The notes under the pieces are model-generated. The model saw nothing but the letters and a program-made list of their open reading frames with translations, ran no database searches and had not been told where the DNA came from. A DNA stretch of 64,000 nucleotides from Orbaceae bacterium ESL0727 (GTDB taxonomy: Bacteria; Pseudomonadota; Gammaproteobacteria; Enterobacterales; Orbaceae). The position numbers were made by a program, and so were the translations under genes. The DNA is taken from assembly GCA_029433345.1 (NCBI GenBank), contig JAQTHY010000001.1, forward strand, positions 248,001 through 312,000, given 5' to 3'. Shown in pieces: positions 1 through 10,104 of the stretch (within the stretch, counting starts at the first letter, position 1; each line of letters starts with the position of its first letter).

Positions 1-1143
1 GGTTAGAGTTGGCTCGCTAGCGGCAGAGATAACGGCATTAGCTGCTTTATCAGCTGGTAATGTCATAGCCGGTTCGCTATTATGTACCACGGTCGGTTCT
101 TGCTTAAGGCCTATTTTGCGGTCATTCATCGCCTTAATCACTAATTCCATTCGTGACAAGATATCTTCGGCATCATTCCTTGGATTAATTTTCAGTGTCG
201 ATTGCGGTGAAGCAATAATGGTTTTATCTTCTTTTGCTCTAATGGTTTGCAATAATTCATCTGAACTTTTGATAGCCGGTGTTTCATCTAACAATTCGAT
301 CGTATTGCGCGTGGTTGTTGGCTCAGGACGCATTGCAGTCGCAGGTGGTGTCACTTCTTTACCATTATTTTCGGTATGCTGTAACACGCGATCCAAAATC
401 GTTTCTGGCGATGATGTAGTCGATTGACGGCGATTGCTTGGCTCATCTCGCTGATCAAACTGCATCGTTAACTGATTATCGTCTTCTGAATTATTGTATC
501 GATCATATTCATCATCACGCTGACGAACACGTTCACGATAGTTAGCTCTGACTTTAAATAACCAAATGAATGGCGATAATATTAACATCACTAACGCGCC
601 CAGTTTTTCGAGCAAATAAAGCCACGAAACACCGGTTAATAATGTAAAACAGGCAAGGCAAACCACTAATAATAATATCGATAACGGCGCACCACTGATA
701 ATAGGTAAGATACTATCTGCTACAATATCCCCTAGATTCCCTCCCGCTTTATAAGGTTCGATATCTTGGATATTGAGCGAGAAAAATCCCGTCGCACTAA
801 ATACAAAAGCTAAAAAGCCAATAACCCGAAAAGATAAGCCAAAATAATTGATCGGTTTATCTTGTTGGAAGAAATAGGCCATTAATTGTAAACAGATAAA
901 CATGGCCAGCAGAGGAATAGTAAAGGCGATAAAACCTAAAAACTGTAGCAAGACATCTGATAAATAAGCACCAACATACCCCCCAAAATTACGGATAGGT
1001 TCATGCCAAGCTGTTTGCGACCAGCCAGGATCAGCCGGATCATAAGAAACAAGCGATAAAAATACACCAGCAAATAAGAGTAATAATAGACACAATAGAA
1101 ACTCAATTCCAACTTGCTTTCTTGTGATTGTAGACTTTTTCAA
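1..1143 (-). CDS. ftsK: DNA translocase FtsK, N-terminal part (runs off window)
   Basis: The minus-strand frame is open from a TTG start at 1143 to the window edge (381 codons). It encodes the membrane anchor of FtsK, the septal DNA pump that resolves chromosome dimers at division. The N-terminus (KKSTITRKQVGIEFLL) leads into four to five hydrophobic helices within about residues 12-195, including the FtsK-like stretch LVSYDPADPGWSQTAW. A charged, Q/N/T-rich linker follows. The motor and gamma domains lie outside the window. The start is TTG with an AGG about 8 nt upstream; no upstream ATG is available before a stop. Family identity is clear from the anchor sequence. Only the exact start is uncertain. 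Confidence 0.9.
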   Translation of the reverse strand, partial: MKKSTITRKQVGIEFLLCLLLLLFAGVFLSLVSYDPADPGWSQTAWHEPIRNFGGYVGAYLSDVLLQFLGFIAFTIPLLAMFICLQLMAYFFQQDKPINYFGLSFRVIGFLAFVFSATGFFSLNIQDIEPYKAGGNLGDIVADSILPIISGAPLSILLLVVCLACFTLLTGVSWLYLLEKLGALVMLILSPFIWLFKVRANYRERVRQRDDEYDRYNNSEDDNQLTMQFDQRDEPSNRRQSTTSSPETILDRVLQHTENNGKEVTPPATAMRPEPTTTRNTIELLDETPAIKSSDELLQTIRAKEDKTIIASPQSTLKINPRNDAEDILSRMELVIKAMNDRKIGLKQEPTVVHNSEPAMTLPADKAANAVISAASEPTLT

Positions 1144-1202
1144 ATAAATACCTAATCGCCAATTGACGCTAATAATTGGGGCATTTTAGCATAAAATCCC
1201 CT

Positions 1203-1907
1203 TCATAAAAATGATTCAACTTCGTCCTGCGTGAGGGGTCGATACTCGCCTTCGGCTATATCCAACTGAATGTGACCAATCTGCTTGCGATGCAGCGCAA
1301 CCACATGATTGCCGACTGCTGCAAACATACGTTTTACTTGATGATAACGCCCTTCACTGATCGTCAGTTCGGCATGATAATCATCAATAATAACTAATTT
1401 TGCCGGTTTAGTCGGTTCTTTATCGCCACGTAACTCAATGCCTTGATTAAACATTTCAATTAAATTTGTGGTGAGCGGTTGTGCCACGGCCACTAAATAG
1501 ATTTTTTCACAATGATATTTAGGCGAGGTAATCCGGTGTGACCATGTGCCATCATCGGTTAATAAGACTAGCCCAGACGTATCTAAATCGAGTCTACCTG
1601 CCACATGCAATTTATCCGCCATAGGTTCATCGATAAAATAAAGCACTGTCGGATATTCGGGATCTTGGTTTGCACAAACATAACCTTGCGGTTTATTCAG
1701 CATAAAATAGCGATAACCAATGACTGGCTTAATTTCGTTATCTTCATATTTAACTATCTGATCAAGCGACAACTGATACGCCCCTGATTTGATAATTTCA
1801 TCGTCCACCGTCACCTTGCCAGCTCGCAACTCTTTGCCAATAATCGTGCGGCTAACACCGAGATGATGAGCTAAAAATTTATCTAAACGGATTTTTTCTA
1901 ATCGCAT
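1203..1907 (-). CDS. rsuA: 16S rRNA pseudouridine(516) synthase RsuA
   Basis: RsuA converts U516 of 16S rRNA to pseudouridine during small-subunit assembly. The 234 residues match the usual family length (about 231). An S4 RNA-binding domain lies at about residues 6-60. The synthase core carries the catalytic-Asp motif [17 protein letters not shown] and the strongly RsuA-like segments [12 protein letters not shown] and [19 protein letters not shown]. An AGGAAAAG ribosome site precedes the ATG at 1907. The protein has a short extra N-terminal MRLEKI before the usual start. The gene stands alone between ftsK and rsmJ, with no shared operon visible. Confidence 0.95.
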   Translation of the reverse strand: MRLEKIRLDKFLAHHLGVSRTIIGKELRAGKVTVDDEIIKSGAYQLSLDQIVKYEDNEIKPVIGYRYFMLNKPQGYVCANQDPEYPTVLYFIDEPMADKLHVAGRLDLDTSGLVLLTDDGTWSHRITSPKYHCEKIYLVAVAQPLTTNLIEMFNQGIELRGDKEPTKPAKLVIIDDYHAELTISEGRYHQVKRMFAAVGNHVVALHRKQIGHIQLDIAEGEYRPLTQDEVESFL

Positions 1908-2094
1908 AATATTCTTTTCCTGTTTATATACCTATGATCCTTTCCAGCCGGTGATTATAGCTTAAATTCAAATATTTTCTTCTTGGTTATCAATAAGGAT
2001 AGCAAGAAAATAGGTTCACAAATTTAAGGTAATATTTTTATTTTGATTGTAATCATGATATTAGCATAGTAAGAGTGACGGCTACCGTTCAAAA

Positions 2095-2859
2095 TCATAA
2101 CGGTGAATAAATATCAAACCGGTGATTTTTGGTTTTTATCTCAGCAGTGGGTTTTTGATTGGCCAAAAAAGGAGCATAATCTGGCCGTTTGACAACCACC
2201 CGCTTGGTTGCTAATTGCCTGGCGGGCGTTAATAATGTGTCAGCATCGAGATCGCTGCCCACTAAAGTTTGGAAAACGCGCATCTCTTTTTTCACTAATG
2301 CGCTTTTTTGACGATGAGGGAACATAGGATCGAGATAGATCACATCAGGTTTAGTTGCAAATACTGTTTGATATGCATCAGCCATGCCATGTGCCACATC
2401 AGTATGGTAAAACAGTTGTAAGCGTGCCGCTAACCAATCGCCTATCACAGGATCATGATAACCACGTAACAGCCCTTCAGCCAATAGTGCAGCAACGACA
2501 GGATGCCGCTCAAACATGGTTACCTGACAACCAATGGCAGCCAGCACAAAGGCATCACGCCCTAGCCCAGCCGTCGCATCAATCACCGTCGGCAGATAAT
2601 CGCCTTTGACGCCTACCGCTTTCGCAATGGTTTCAGCGCGCCCCCCACCAAATTGGCGTCGATGGGCCATGGCTCCCGAGGCAAAATCAACAAAAATTGC
2701 CCCCAACTTAGGCTCATCCCTTTTTTGTAATTCGAGGTGTGTTGGCGTTTGCACCAACGCAAAAGGGGTCTCTTTTTGCGCCAACAACCACGCTTGCGCT
2801 AACTGTTTGAGTTCCAGTTGTTGTTGGCTAAGATTACAACGTATCATCGTCATCCGCAA
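2095..2859 (-). CDS. rsmJ: 16S rRNA (guanine1516-N2)-methyltransferase RsmJ
   Basis: RsmJ (formerly YhiQ) methylates N2 of G1516 in 16S rRNA using S-adenosylmethionine. The 254-residue protein has the SAM-binding loop [18 protein letters not shown] and the family signatures [15 protein letters not shown] and [13 protein letters not shown]. It begins 12 nt after the stop of prlC on the same strand. That is the same prlC-rsmJ pair as in E. coli, so the two are probably co-transcribed. The protein could start at the first ATG (MRMTMIR) or a few codons later. The difference is minor. Confidence 0.93.
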   Translation of the reverse strand: MRMTMIRCNLSQQQLELKQLAQAWLLAQKETPFALVQTPTHLELQKRDEPKLGAIFVDFASGAMAHRRQFGGGRAETIAKAVGVKGDYLPTVIDATAGLGRDAFVLAAIGCQVTMFERHPVVAALLAEGLLRGYHDPVIGDWLAARLQLFYHTDVAHGMADAYQTVFATKPDVIYLDPMFPHRQKSALVKKEMRVFQTLVGSDLDADTLLTPARQLATKRVVVKRPDYAPFLANQKPTAEIKTKNHRFDIYSPL

Positions 2860-2871
2860 TCAGGCAATTTA

Positions 2872-4914
2872 TTAATGAATGCCATAATGGTGCAATAACG
2901 CATCCAGTTGCGGTTCACGTCCACGGAAGTGCTTAAATAGCGTCATCGGATCTTCACTGCCACCTTGAGCTAAAATGGTATCTAAAAAAGCGTTCCCCGT
3001 TTGTGCATTAAAAATGCCCTCTTCTTCAAAGCGAGAAAAAGCATCGGCAGCTAACACTTCTGCCCATAAATAACTATAGTAACCTGCAGCGTAACCACCA
3101 GCAAAAATATGGGTAAAGGCATGCGGGAAGCGTCCCCAATCGACAGTTGGCACCACCGCCACTTGTTCCCTGACCCGTTGCAATGTTTCTAAAATGTGTG
3201 AATTAGCTTCGGTGTGGAGTTCAAAATCAAATAAACCAAACTCTAATTGTCGCAAAATAAATAGAGCTGCTTGGTAATTTTTGGCAGCTAACATTTTATC
3301 TAGCATCGCTTTAGGTAAAGGTTCACCCGTTTGATAATGACCTGAAATAAAGGCCAACGCTTCGGGTTGCCAACACCAATTTTCCAGGAATTGACTCGGT
3401 AACTCTACCGCATCCCAGGGGATACCGTTAATTCCCGCAACAGCTGACACATCGATCGCCGTTAACATATGCTGTAAACCATGCCCAAATTCATGGAATA
3501 AAGTCGTCACTTCGTCATGGGTAAACAGTGCCGGTTTATCGCCAACTGGACGATTAAAATTACAGGTCAGATACGCAACAGGTGTTTGTACATGACCATC
3601 CGCAAAACGCATGCGACCAATACAATCATCCATCCATGCACCACCACGCTTATGTTCTCGCGCATAAAGATCCAGATAAAAGCTGCCCACCAAGTCACCG
3701 GTGCGATTGTAAAGATCATAAAATTTTACTTCAGGATCCCATACATCAACACCTTCGCGCTCTTTCGCTGTAATACCAAATAAGCGTTGCACCACCTCAA
3801 ATAGACCTTGGATAACACGATTTTGAGGGAAATAAGGACGAAGTTCTTCATCATTAATGGTGTAAAGATGCTGTTTCTGTTTTTCACTGTAGTAGGCTAT
3901 GTCCCATGGTTTCAGATCACTGGCGCCAAAAAACTCATAAGCATAACGTTTTAATTGGGCTAACTCTTTTTCACCTTGCGGCTTGGCTTTTTGCGCTAAA
4001 TCAATCAAAAAGTCAATAACTTGCTGTGGCGATTGCGCCATTTTCGTTGCCAATGATTTATCGGCATAAGTTTTAAAGCCAAGCAAATGTGCCAATTCAT
4101 TACGCAATGTTAGTATCTGCTCAATCAATTTACTATTATCCCATTTGCCAGCATTAGGTCCTTGATCAGAGGCCCGGGTACTATAGGCTTGGTAAAGTTC
4201 GAAACGGAGTTGCCGATTATCACAATAGGTGACGACGGGTAAATAACTAGGGATATCTAACGTGAGCAACCACCCTTGCAATCCTTTCGTTGTTGCTTGC
4301 GCTTTGGCCGCCGCTAACGCGCTTTCTGGCATACCGGCTAATTCGGTTTCGTCAATAATTAATTTAGTCCAGCCCATTGTGGCATCTAAAACATTATTGC
4401 TGTATTTAGACGACAACTCCGATAATTTCGTCACGATTTCGCCATAACGTTTTTGCTTATCTTCGGCAAGCCCAATACCCGATAACTCAAAGTCACGCAA
4501 TGCATTATCAATCACTTTTTTCTGCGGACGGCTAAGTTTTTGGTATTCATCACTCGCTTTCAGACTTTTATATGCAGCATACAACCCTTTATGTTGCCCT
4601 ACCCATGTGCCATATTCCGACAATAGCGGCAAACAAGCTTCATAGGCATCACGCAATTCAGGGCTATTTTTGACGGCATTTAGATGACTCACGGGTGACC
4701 ACGCACGACTAAACTTTTCATCCACTTCATCAATAGGTTGAATCAGATTATCCCAAGTGTAATGTTGATTTTGATTTACCACACGTTCAATAGTGGCGCG
4801 ACAATTTTGCAATGTCTCTTTTATTGCAGGTAAAATATGTTCCGGTTTGATTTGTGAAAATAAGGGTAGCGGCGTAGACGCTAATAATGGATTTGTCATA
4901 AGTGCATTAGTCAT
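2872..4914 (-). CDS. prlC: oligopeptidase A (M3 zinc metallopeptidase)
   Basis: Oligopeptidase A is a cytosolic zinc endopeptidase that degrades signal peptides and other oligopeptides. The 680 residues equal the family length. The zinc-binding motif HEFGH occurs in the context DEVTTLFHEFGHGLQHML, with the downstream Glu in the VPWDAVELPSQ-like segment (here IPWDAVELPSQFLENW). A GAGG lies about 10 nt before the ATG at 4914, which favours this start over the internal ATG five codons later that matches the E. coli start (MTNPLL). It is the first gene of the prlC-rsmJ pair. Nothing unusual is seen in the active site. Confidence 0.96.
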   Translation of the reverse strand: MTNALMTNPLLASTPLPLFSQIKPEHILPAIKETLQNCRATIERVVNQNQHYTWDNLIQPIDEVDEKFSRAWSPVSHLNAVKNSPELRDAYEACLPLLSEYGTWVGQHKGLYAAYKSLKASDEYQKLSRPQKKVIDNALRDFELSGIGLAEDKQKRYGEIVTKLSELSSKYSNNVLDATMGWTKLIIDETELAGMPESALAAAKAQATTKGLQGWLLTLDIPSYLPVVTYCDNRQLRFELYQAYSTRASDQGPNAGKWDNSKLIEQILTLRNELAHLLGFKTYADKSLATKMAQSPQQVIDFLIDLAQKAKPQGEKELAQLKRYAYEFFGASDLKPWDIAYYSEKQKQHLYTINDEELRPYFPQNRVIQGLFEVVQRLFGITAKEREGVDVWDPEVKFYDLYNRTGDLVGSFYLDLYAREHKRGGAWMDDCIGRMRFADGHVQTPVAYLTCNFNRPVGDKPALFTHDEVTTLFHEFGHGLQHMLTAIDVSAVAGINGIPWDAVELPSQFLENWCWQPEALAFISGHYQTGEPLPKAMLDKMLAAKNYQAALFILRQLEFGLFDFELHTEANSHILETLQRVREQVAVVPTVDWGRFPHAFTHIFAGGYAAGYYSYLWAEVLAADAFSRFEEEGIFNAQTGNAFLDTILAQGGSEDPMTLFKHFRGREPQLDALLHHYGIH

Positions 4915-5033
4915 AGATACAATACCTCTATTTTATGAATGGTATGCGCATAAATTGCGAGATTTAACATTATTTGATTGATATTGAGGCGGAATCAATC
5001 AATTCAAGTCGCTCAGAGATTAATGAGGATTGA

Positions 5034-5291
5034 TTATAATCCCATGAATTTACGCTCTCGTTGCCATTCGGTCGGTGTATAGGTTTTGATAGAAAGCGCA
5101 TGAATGCGGTTATCAGCAATATATTCAGCCAGCGGCGCATAAATAACTTGTTGCTTTTTAACGCGACTTAAGTCGGCAAACAGTTCACCAACGGCAATAA
5201 CCTGAAAATGGCTACCGTCATCGCTCATCACATGCACTTCATCTAACTTAAGCACATCTTTTAATTTATCAATAATTTCTTGATTATCCAT
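5034..5291 (-). CDS. ibaG: BolA-family iron-sulfur regulator/chaperone IbaG
   Basis: IbaG (YrbA) is a small BolA-like protein that partners with monothiol glutaredoxins in Fe-S cluster handling. In E. coli it is encoded just after mlaB. The 85 residues contain the BolA core, with the [11 protein letters not shown] strand and a conserved His in [16 protein letters not shown]. Here a 398-nt gap with a strong terminator separates it from mlaB. It therefore probably has its own promoter, near the dispersed element at 5405-5438. Confidence 0.93.
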   Translation of the reverse strand: MDNQEIIDKLKDVLKLDEVHVMSDDGSHFQVIAVGELFADLSRVKKQQVIYAPLAEYIADNRIHALSIKTYTPTEWQRERKFMGL

Positions 5292-5404
5292 GAATTATTC
5301 TCGTTATTTATTGTTGATTATTATTTACTGTTGATTGATGATTGTTAATTAATAGTTGTTAATTAATGATTGTTTGATAATTCGTTTAGCTATTTTTCTA
5401 TTAC

Positions 5405-5438
5405 GATGTTTCAGAACTACCCTACGTTTATGTCAAAT
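5405..5438 (-). repeat. dispersed intergenic element, copy 1
   Basis: The copy reads on the plus strand GATGTTTCAGAACT, then ACCC, then TACGTTTATGTCAAAT. Near-identical copies lie at 14259, 34311 and 49799, all in the same orientation. This one sits 114 nt upstream of the ibaG start. In the gene-ward direction it begins TTTGACATAAACGTA, which resembles a -35 box, but no good -10 is at the right spacing. Confidence 0.75.
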
Positions 5439-5525
5439 CTACCTAGCGTTTATGACGCAATTTATTGCCAAGAAAAGAGCGTGCTATCTTACATTCGCCT
5501 ATCAGTAACTGTTGTCAATCAAAGT

Positions 5526-5567
5526 AAAAAATGGGTGATAGCGTAAACGCCCATCAATCCCATTTTT
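5526..5567 (-). terminator. probable intrinsic terminator of the mla operon
   Basis: Arms AAAAATGGG (5527-5535) and CCCATTTTT (5559-5567) pair. Read on the minus strand, the hairpin ends in CCCATTTTTT, giving a U tract. The site lies about 120 nt beyond the mlaB stop and would keep mla transcription out of ibaG. Confidence 0.65.
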
Positions 5568-5689
5568 ATTTCTGCTTTCTAATAAGAACAGATTTTAATA
5601 AACAGACTGTCTAATAAAAATAGCTTTTAATAAGAACAATCGCTAAATCGAAAAGCGATTTTTAGTCCTTCTCACCATTAACGATTATT

Positions 5690-5992
5690 TTATCCGTTAT
5701 CCTTACTTGCCGATGATGCATCCATAATCACAGGTTCTAAATCATACAACTCAATCAGTTTTTGTAATTGTGGATTGATTCCTTGCAGTTTGACATTATA
5801 AGCATTACAAAAATAGACTAATAACGCCAAACCAGCAGAATCGACACGCACAAGCTTAGAAACATCGACAGACGTTACAGCGCTGAGCAAATCTGGTTGT
5901 TTTCGCCAAATAGTATTCAGTGAATTGGTATCTAATTCACCGATTAAATACAATGTATCTTGTTGCTTTTCCGTCTCAATTTGCGACATCAC
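5690..5992 (-). CDS. mlaB: STAS-domain protein MlaB
   Basis: MlaB is the cytosolic STAS-domain subunit of the MlaFEDB complex, which moves phospholipids across the envelope to keep the outer membrane asymmetric. It is 100 residues. The STAS core includes the strand YLIGELDTNSL and the helix-cap motif VDVSKLVRVDSAGLALLVYF; the conserved Asp-Ser pair (DSAG) is present. It follows mlaC by 16 nt in the usual mlaFEDCB order and is the last gene before the terminator at 5526-5567. Confidence 0.92.
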   Translation of the reverse strand: MMSQIETEKQQDTLYLIGELDTNSLNTIWRKQPDLLSAVTSVDVSKLVRVDSAGLALLVYFCNAYNVKLQGINPQLQKLIELYDLEPVIMDASSASKDNG

Positions 5993-6007
5993 GCTTAACC
6001 TTATCTA

Positions 6008-6667
6008 TTAATTTTTCTTGTTCGCATTAGGATCGACATTCAATTTAGCTTGTGTATTTAGCTCTTGTGTTAAAGCATCAATACCGCCTTGTCTTAGCAA
6101 GGTTGCCCATTCGTTTTGTTTAGTGGTGATCATACTCACTCCTTCAGCCACTAAATCATAGGCCTTCCATTCACCGGTAACGGTGTTTTTACGCCATAAA
6201 AAGTCAAGACGAATAGGTTGCTGATTAGCATCCGGTTGGATTAACAAAATACGGATAGATAATAAAGTTTTATCGCCAATATCTTTGGCTGTTTCAACCT
6301 GATATTGCTGACCATTATACATAGAAAGTGCTTGCGCGAATGTTTGGATTAAATAACCTTCAAAAGCGTTGAAATAGGTATTACGTTGTTCATTATTCGC
6401 ATTTTTGTAGTAATTACCTAAAATCAAAGCGGCAGAATATTTCACTTGCACATAAGGTAATAAATCTTGCTTGACAATATCTTTGAGTAAATTAGGATTG
6501 TTTTTAATTGCCGTCGATTGTGCCTGTATAGTGCTAAATATTTTATCCGCTGCCGTTTGCATCTCTTGATAGGGATTATTGGCTGCCCAGAGAGAGTGAC
6601 TAAAAAATAATGCTATCGCAAAAAAAATGACAGCATTAATCTTTGAAATCAGTTTTTGTCTACACAT
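6008..6667 (-). CDS. mlaC: periplasmic phospholipid carrier MlaC
   Basis: MlaC shuttles phospholipid through the periplasm between the outer-membrane MlaA complex and the inner-membrane MlaFEDB complex. The protein has 219 residues. A signal peptide (INAVIFFAIALFFSHSLWA) is followed by the Tol_Tol_Ttg2/MlaC fold. Family-typical segments include RNTYFNAFEGYLIQTFAQAL and VTGEWKAYDLVAEGVSMI. The last is highly characteristic. The gene lies 5 nt after mlaD. Confidence 0.94.
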   Translation of the reverse strand: MCRQKLISKINAVIFFAIALFFSHSLWAANNPYQEMQTAADKIFSTIQAQSTAIKNNPNLLKDIVKQDLLPYVQVKYSAALILGNYYKNANNEQRNTYFNAFEGYLIQTFAQALSMYNGQQYQVETAKDIGDKTLLSIRILLIQPDANQQPIRLDFLWRKNTVTGEWKAYDLVAEGVSMITTKQNEWATLLRQGGIDALTQELNTQAKLNVDPNANKKN

Positions 6668-6672
6668 GTTTT

Positions 6673-7287
6673 TTACTCCTTATTTTGATTATTATTGTTA
6701 TTTTCTTGTTGATTATCATCTGTGGATTTATTTTTATCTGATGAATGGTTAGAGCTGTATAAGAATTGACCGATTAAATCTTCAATCACCATTGCCGGTT
6801 TGGTATTATTCACCACAAACCCTTCTTTAAAGTAAGCCGGTGTAGCTGATTTGGTATTATTAGTCGCATTATCTGAGTCTAAAGCATCGATATCGGCGAT
6901 CATATCTTGATCCATACCAAAATTAACATCGATGAATTGTTCACCTAATAGGCCAGACGTTTTGATAGATAAAGCGCTACTACTTGGAATTTTGTCATAT
7001 TGAGAATCTAAACTCAGCGTAACATACGGTTTGTAAACATCATTATCAGATGATTTTAATGAAATATCTGCCACACGCCCAATCACAACACCACCGATTT
7101 TGATTGGGGAACGTACTTTTAGTCCGCCAATATTGTCAAATACCGCATAGACCCGATAAGAACTTTGGCTAGAAAACGAGGTAGGATCGGTCACGCGAAA
7201 ACATAAAAAGAGCACTGAACAGATGACCAATACCATAAATAATCCAACTAAAATTTCAACTTTACGACTCATGTTTAATAACCTCAA
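6673..7287 (-). CDS. mlaD: MCE-domain lipid transport subunit MlaD
   Basis: MlaD is the membrane-anchored MCE-domain subunit that forms a hexameric ring above MlaE and binds phospholipid. There are 204 residues. One N-terminal transmembrane helix ([18 protein letters not shown]) precedes an MCE domain at about residues 40-120, with [15 protein letters not shown] and the terminal LLGEQFIDV. The C-terminal tail is unusually rich in Asn/Gln/Lys and low in complexity. The start overlaps the mlaE stop by 4 nt, indicating translational coupling. Confidence 0.93.
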   Translation of the reverse strand: MRLLNMSRKVEILVGLFMVLVICSVLFLCFRVTDPTSFSSQSSYRVYAVFDNIGGLKVRSPIKIGGVVIGRVADISLKSSDNDVYKPYVTLSLDSQYDKIPSSSALSIKTSGLLGEQFIDVNFGMDQDMIADIDALDSDNATNNTKSATPAYFKEGFVVNNTKPAMVIEDLIGQFLYSSNHSSDKNKSTDDNQQENNNNNQNKE

Positions 7288-8063
7288 TGACTAAACATTA
7301 ATGCGGTTAAAATAAAATCTAACCCCAAAATAACTAATGATGAATACACAACCGTACTCGTCGTGGCTTTACTAATTCCTTCTGATGTTGGTACGCAATC
7401 ATAACCGTTAAACAGCGCAATCCAGCTAGTTGCTATCGCGAAGGCAAAACTTTTTACAAAACAGTTGCCCAGATCATGCCACCAATCAACATTACTTTGG
7501 ATAGATGACCAGAAGAAGCCTGCATCGATCCCTTTCCAGTCGACCCCCACAAGAGCGCCGCCTAAAATCCCTACAGAAACAAAAATAGCAGTCAGAAATG
7601 GCATACAAAAGAAGCCAGCCCAAAAACGGGGCGCAATGATGCGTCTAAGCGGATCCACCGCCATCATTTCCATACTGGAAAGCTGTTCAGTGGCTTTCAT
7701 TAAACCAATCTCAGCGGTTAATGCCGAACCTGCACGACCTGCAAATAATAAGCCGGTGACAACCGGTGCAAGTTCACGTAATAGAGCCAACGCGACCATC
7801 ATGCCTAAACTTGCTTCTGCACTAAAGGTAGTTAAAATAAAATAGCCTTGTAATGCCAACACCATACCGATAAACAGCCCTGAAACAATAATAATCGTGA
7901 GTGACTGTACACCAACAAAATAGAACTGTTTAACCAATAATGGGAATTGCTTTTTAAATTGTGGACGACCCACGAGGGCGCTAAATAACATCACACCTGA
8001 TCGCCCTAACATCGCTAACAAATTAATGCCCCATCGCCCCATTCTGGCCAATAAATTTAGCAT
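7284..8063 (-). CDS. mlaE: lipid ABC transporter permease MlaE
   Basis: MlaE is the integral-membrane permease of the MlaFEDB phospholipid transporter. The 259 residues form five to six hydrophobic segments, with the diagnostic MlaE/YrbE signature [19 protein letters not shown] and the following [17 protein letters not shown]. It overlaps the upstream mlaF by 7 nt and the downstream mlaD by 4 nt, typical of a tightly coupled operon. Confidence 0.95.
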   Translation of the reverse strand: MLNLLARMGRWGINLLAMLGRSGVMLFSALVGRPQFKKQFPLLVKQFYFVGVQSLTIIIVSGLFIGMVLALQGYFILTTFSAEASLGMMVALALLRELAPVVTGLLFAGRAGSALTAEIGLMKATEQLSSMEMMAVDPLRRIIAPRFWAGFFCMPFLTAIFVSVGILGGALVGVDWKGIDAGFFWSSIQSNVDWWHDLGNCFVKSFAFAIATSWIALFNGYDCVPTSEGISKATTSTVVYSSLVILGLDFILTALMFSH

Positions 8064-8884
8064 ATTGGTTTACCTCCATCCTGACATAAGTCCATTTTAT
8101 AATCAATTGCGGGGTAATGGAAAGGCACTGGTCCATCGGCCAAGCCTTCTAAGAATTGTTTAACACGCGGATCTTGATTTTTCCGTAAATCATCTGATGT
8201 ACCGCCAGCTATAATATGCTGCTCGGCCACAATATAGGCGTAATCAGCGATACTCATTACTTCCTTCACATCATGTGATACCACAATACAGGTTAACCCC
8301 AATGACTGATTGATTTCCGAGATTAATCGCACAATGACGCCCATCGAAATAGGATCTTGCCCAGCAAAAGGTTCGTCAAACATAATTAATTCAGGATCTA
8401 ACGCAATCGCACGTGCCAAGGCAGCTCGCCGAGCCATTCCGCCTGATAGTTCCGATGGCATCATCTGTGCTGCGCCACGTAACCCCACCGATTGTAATTT
8501 CATGAGGACTAAATTATGCAAGATAGGTTCGGGTAAATTGAAGTGCTCACGCAACGGGAAGGCGACGTTATCATAGACGGAAAGATCAGTAAATAACGCA
8601 CCAGATTGAAATAACATACTCATTCGTTTACGTGCTTCATAGAGTTTTGCACGTGATAGGCTAGGAATATTCTCGCCCGCAAAAAGAATCTGTCCACTTT
8701 GGGGTTTGAGTTGCCCACCAATAAGTCGCAACAAGGTCGTTTTACCAATACCTGATGGTCCCATGATGGCAGTAATTTTACCTTTAGCCACATTGAGGCT
8801 CATATTTTTATAAATGGGTCTTGTTCCCCGATAAAAAGCCATATCGTGGATTTCAACCAAATTATCTTGTAATGAATTAACCAC
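8057..8884 (-). CDS. mlaF: lipid ABC transporter ATPase MlaF
   Basis: MlaF is the cytosolic ATPase that powers MlaE/MlaD phospholipid transport. The 275-residue protein has Walker [10 protein letters not shown], the signature [19 protein letters not shown] and Walker [15 protein letters not shown]. The LSGGM and FAGQDP forms are typical of MlaF. It is the promoter-proximal gene of mlaFEDCB. The C-terminus ([18 protein letters not shown]) extends slightly past the usual end. Confidence 0.94.
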   Translation of the reverse strand: MVNSLQDNLVEIHDMAFYRGTRPIYKNMSLNVAKGKITAIMGPSGIGKTTLLRLIGGQLKPQSGQILFAGENIPSLSRAKLYEARKRMSMLFQSGALFTDLSVYDNVAFPLREHFNLPEPILHNLVLMKLQSVGLRGAAQMMPSELSGGMARRAALARAIALDPELIMFDEPFAGQDPISMGVIVRLISEINQSLGLTCIVVSHDVKEVMSIADYAYIVAEQHIIAGGTSDDLRKNQDPRVKQFLEGLADGPVPFHYPAIDYKMDLCQDGGKPIC

Positions 8885-9404
8885 TACGATTCCTTATATA
8901 CTCGCTACTATTAGCCGTAAACGAAAATAATTTGAATTCAACACTGTATAATTTAAGCACTTTTATTTCAAAACATTTATTTGAGAATATTTAGTTGAAA
9001 ACATTTTAAGAAACATAATTTAAGAAACGCAACTAACGAACATTCATTAAAAAATATTAAGTTAAATATTCTCGTATTTAATCACTCTTTGCTTTAATCA
9101 ACCGTAACTTAATCAACTATCACTTAACAAACGTTGCTTCAATAAATAGACAAAGGGCCATAGAGTACAACCCTATAAACCCTTTTTGCTATTTTTCATC
9201 TTATTAGCGCCAATTGGCGAAATATCCGAATGCAAGGTAGAAACACGATTTATAAAGATGATTTGTATCAGCAATAATACGTAATGATTGTTTATCTCAT
9301 CATTAGGTCTCTATATTACTTGATTATCCTACATAAATAAATCGTTAAAGACGCTAACCGTTTATTTTTATTACGCTCCAAAATCGAAAGTTGATATATT
9401 ATAG
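8885..9404. other. 520-nt intergenic region between mlaF and metI
   Basis: I see no gene here. It holds the mla promoter side (8885-9000) and AT-rich degenerate repeats resembling AACATTTTAAGAAAC and TTAATCAACTATCAC (about 8975-9130). There is a weak hairpin with arms AAAGGG/CCCTTT (about 9150-9186) and a 12-bp perfect palindrome CGCCAATTGGCG at 9208-9219. The function of the palindrome is unknown. Confidence 0.6.
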
Positions 9405-10103
9405 TTATTCATGTCGCGCTTTACGCGCTAAATAGTTACCGACACTTTGTACAATTTGTACAGTAATGATCAAAATAATCACCGTCACCATGACCGCTGT
9501 AGTATCGAACCGTTGATAACCATAAGAGATCGCCAGATCACCAATACCACCAGCGCCGACAGCACCCGCCATCGCACTCGCACCAATCAGCCCTATTGTG
9601 GCGGTCGTTAACGTTAAAATTAGCGAACTAAACGCTTCCGGCAACATAAAATGCCAAATAATTTGCATCGGCGTAGCGCCCATCGACTGCGCCGCTTCAA
9701 TAATCCCACTATCGACATCTAATAATGAATTTTCCACCAATCTGGCGATATAAGGGGCAATATAAATGGTTAAAGGCACGGTAGCGGCTGCGATACCAAA
9801 AGACGTGCCCACAATCAGTCGTGTAAATGGAATAATCGCGACTAATAAAATAATAAAAGGTAAAGAGCGGATGATATTGATTAGCGGATTGACAATTTGA
9901 TAGATGTGGCGATTAGCTAATAAACCTGATGGTCGTGTTGTCACTAAGCAGATTCCAAGCGGAATGCCCAATAGCGATCCTAATAACAAGGCGACAAATA
10001 CCATAATAAAGGTTTCATAAGATGCCTCAGCAAATTGCGCGATGGTTAATTTGGTATCAAAAAATGATCCTAATGTGTCAATGATAGTTTGTAATAGATC
10101 CAT
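9405..10103 (-). CDS. metI: methionine-type ABC transporter permease MetI
   Basis: This is the inner-membrane permease of a methionine-uptake (MUT family) ABC importer. The 232 residues form five hydrophobic segments with the permease EAA-type loop in IIEAAQSMGATPMQIIWHFMLPEA. The segment VGAGGIGDLAISYGYQRFDT is characteristic of MetI. It begins 2 nt after metN on the same strand. The binding protein metQ lies across the M20 gene on the opposite strand. The substrate could be methionine or a derivative such as an N-acyl form. Sequence alone does not decide. Confidence 0.92.
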   Translation of the reverse strand: MDLLQTIIDTLGSFFDTKLTIAQFAEASYETFIMVFVALLLGSLLGIPLGICLVTTRPSGLLANRHIYQIVNPLINIIRSLPFIILLVAIIPFTRLIVGTSFGIAAATVPLTIYIAPYIARLVENSLLDVDSGIIEAAQSMGATPMQIIWHFMLPEAFSSLILTLTTATIGLIGASAMAGAVGAGGIGDLAISYGYQRFDTTAVMVTVIILIITVQIVQSVGNYLARKARHE

Positions 10104-10104
10104 T

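Larger units (their letters stand above)
5292..5689. other. intergenic region between ibaG and mlaB
   Basis: No credible gene lies in this 398-nt stretch. From ibaG outward it holds TTAATTAAT/TTGTTGATT-like degenerate repeats (about 5300-5390), the dispersed element (5405-5438), a related GCGTTTATGACGC tail, and the probable mla terminator (5526-5567). Next comes a degenerate run of units resembling TTTTAATAAGAACA (about 5573-5640), then an inverted repeat AATCGCT/AGCGATT (about 5638-5662). Confidence 0.7.

Noticed and set aside
116-427. Plus-strand 103-codon ORF at the window start
   Set aside because: It lies antisense to the ftsK linker; the minus-strand frame has clear FtsK membrane-domain homology.
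7465-7845. Plus-strand 126-codon ORF
   Set aside because: It is the reverse of mlaE, with biased composition from the opposite strand and no ribosome site.
9208-9219. CGCCAATTGGCG palindrome as a specific operator
   Set aside because: A single 12-bp palindrome far from starts; no second copy seen and no matching regulator known to me.
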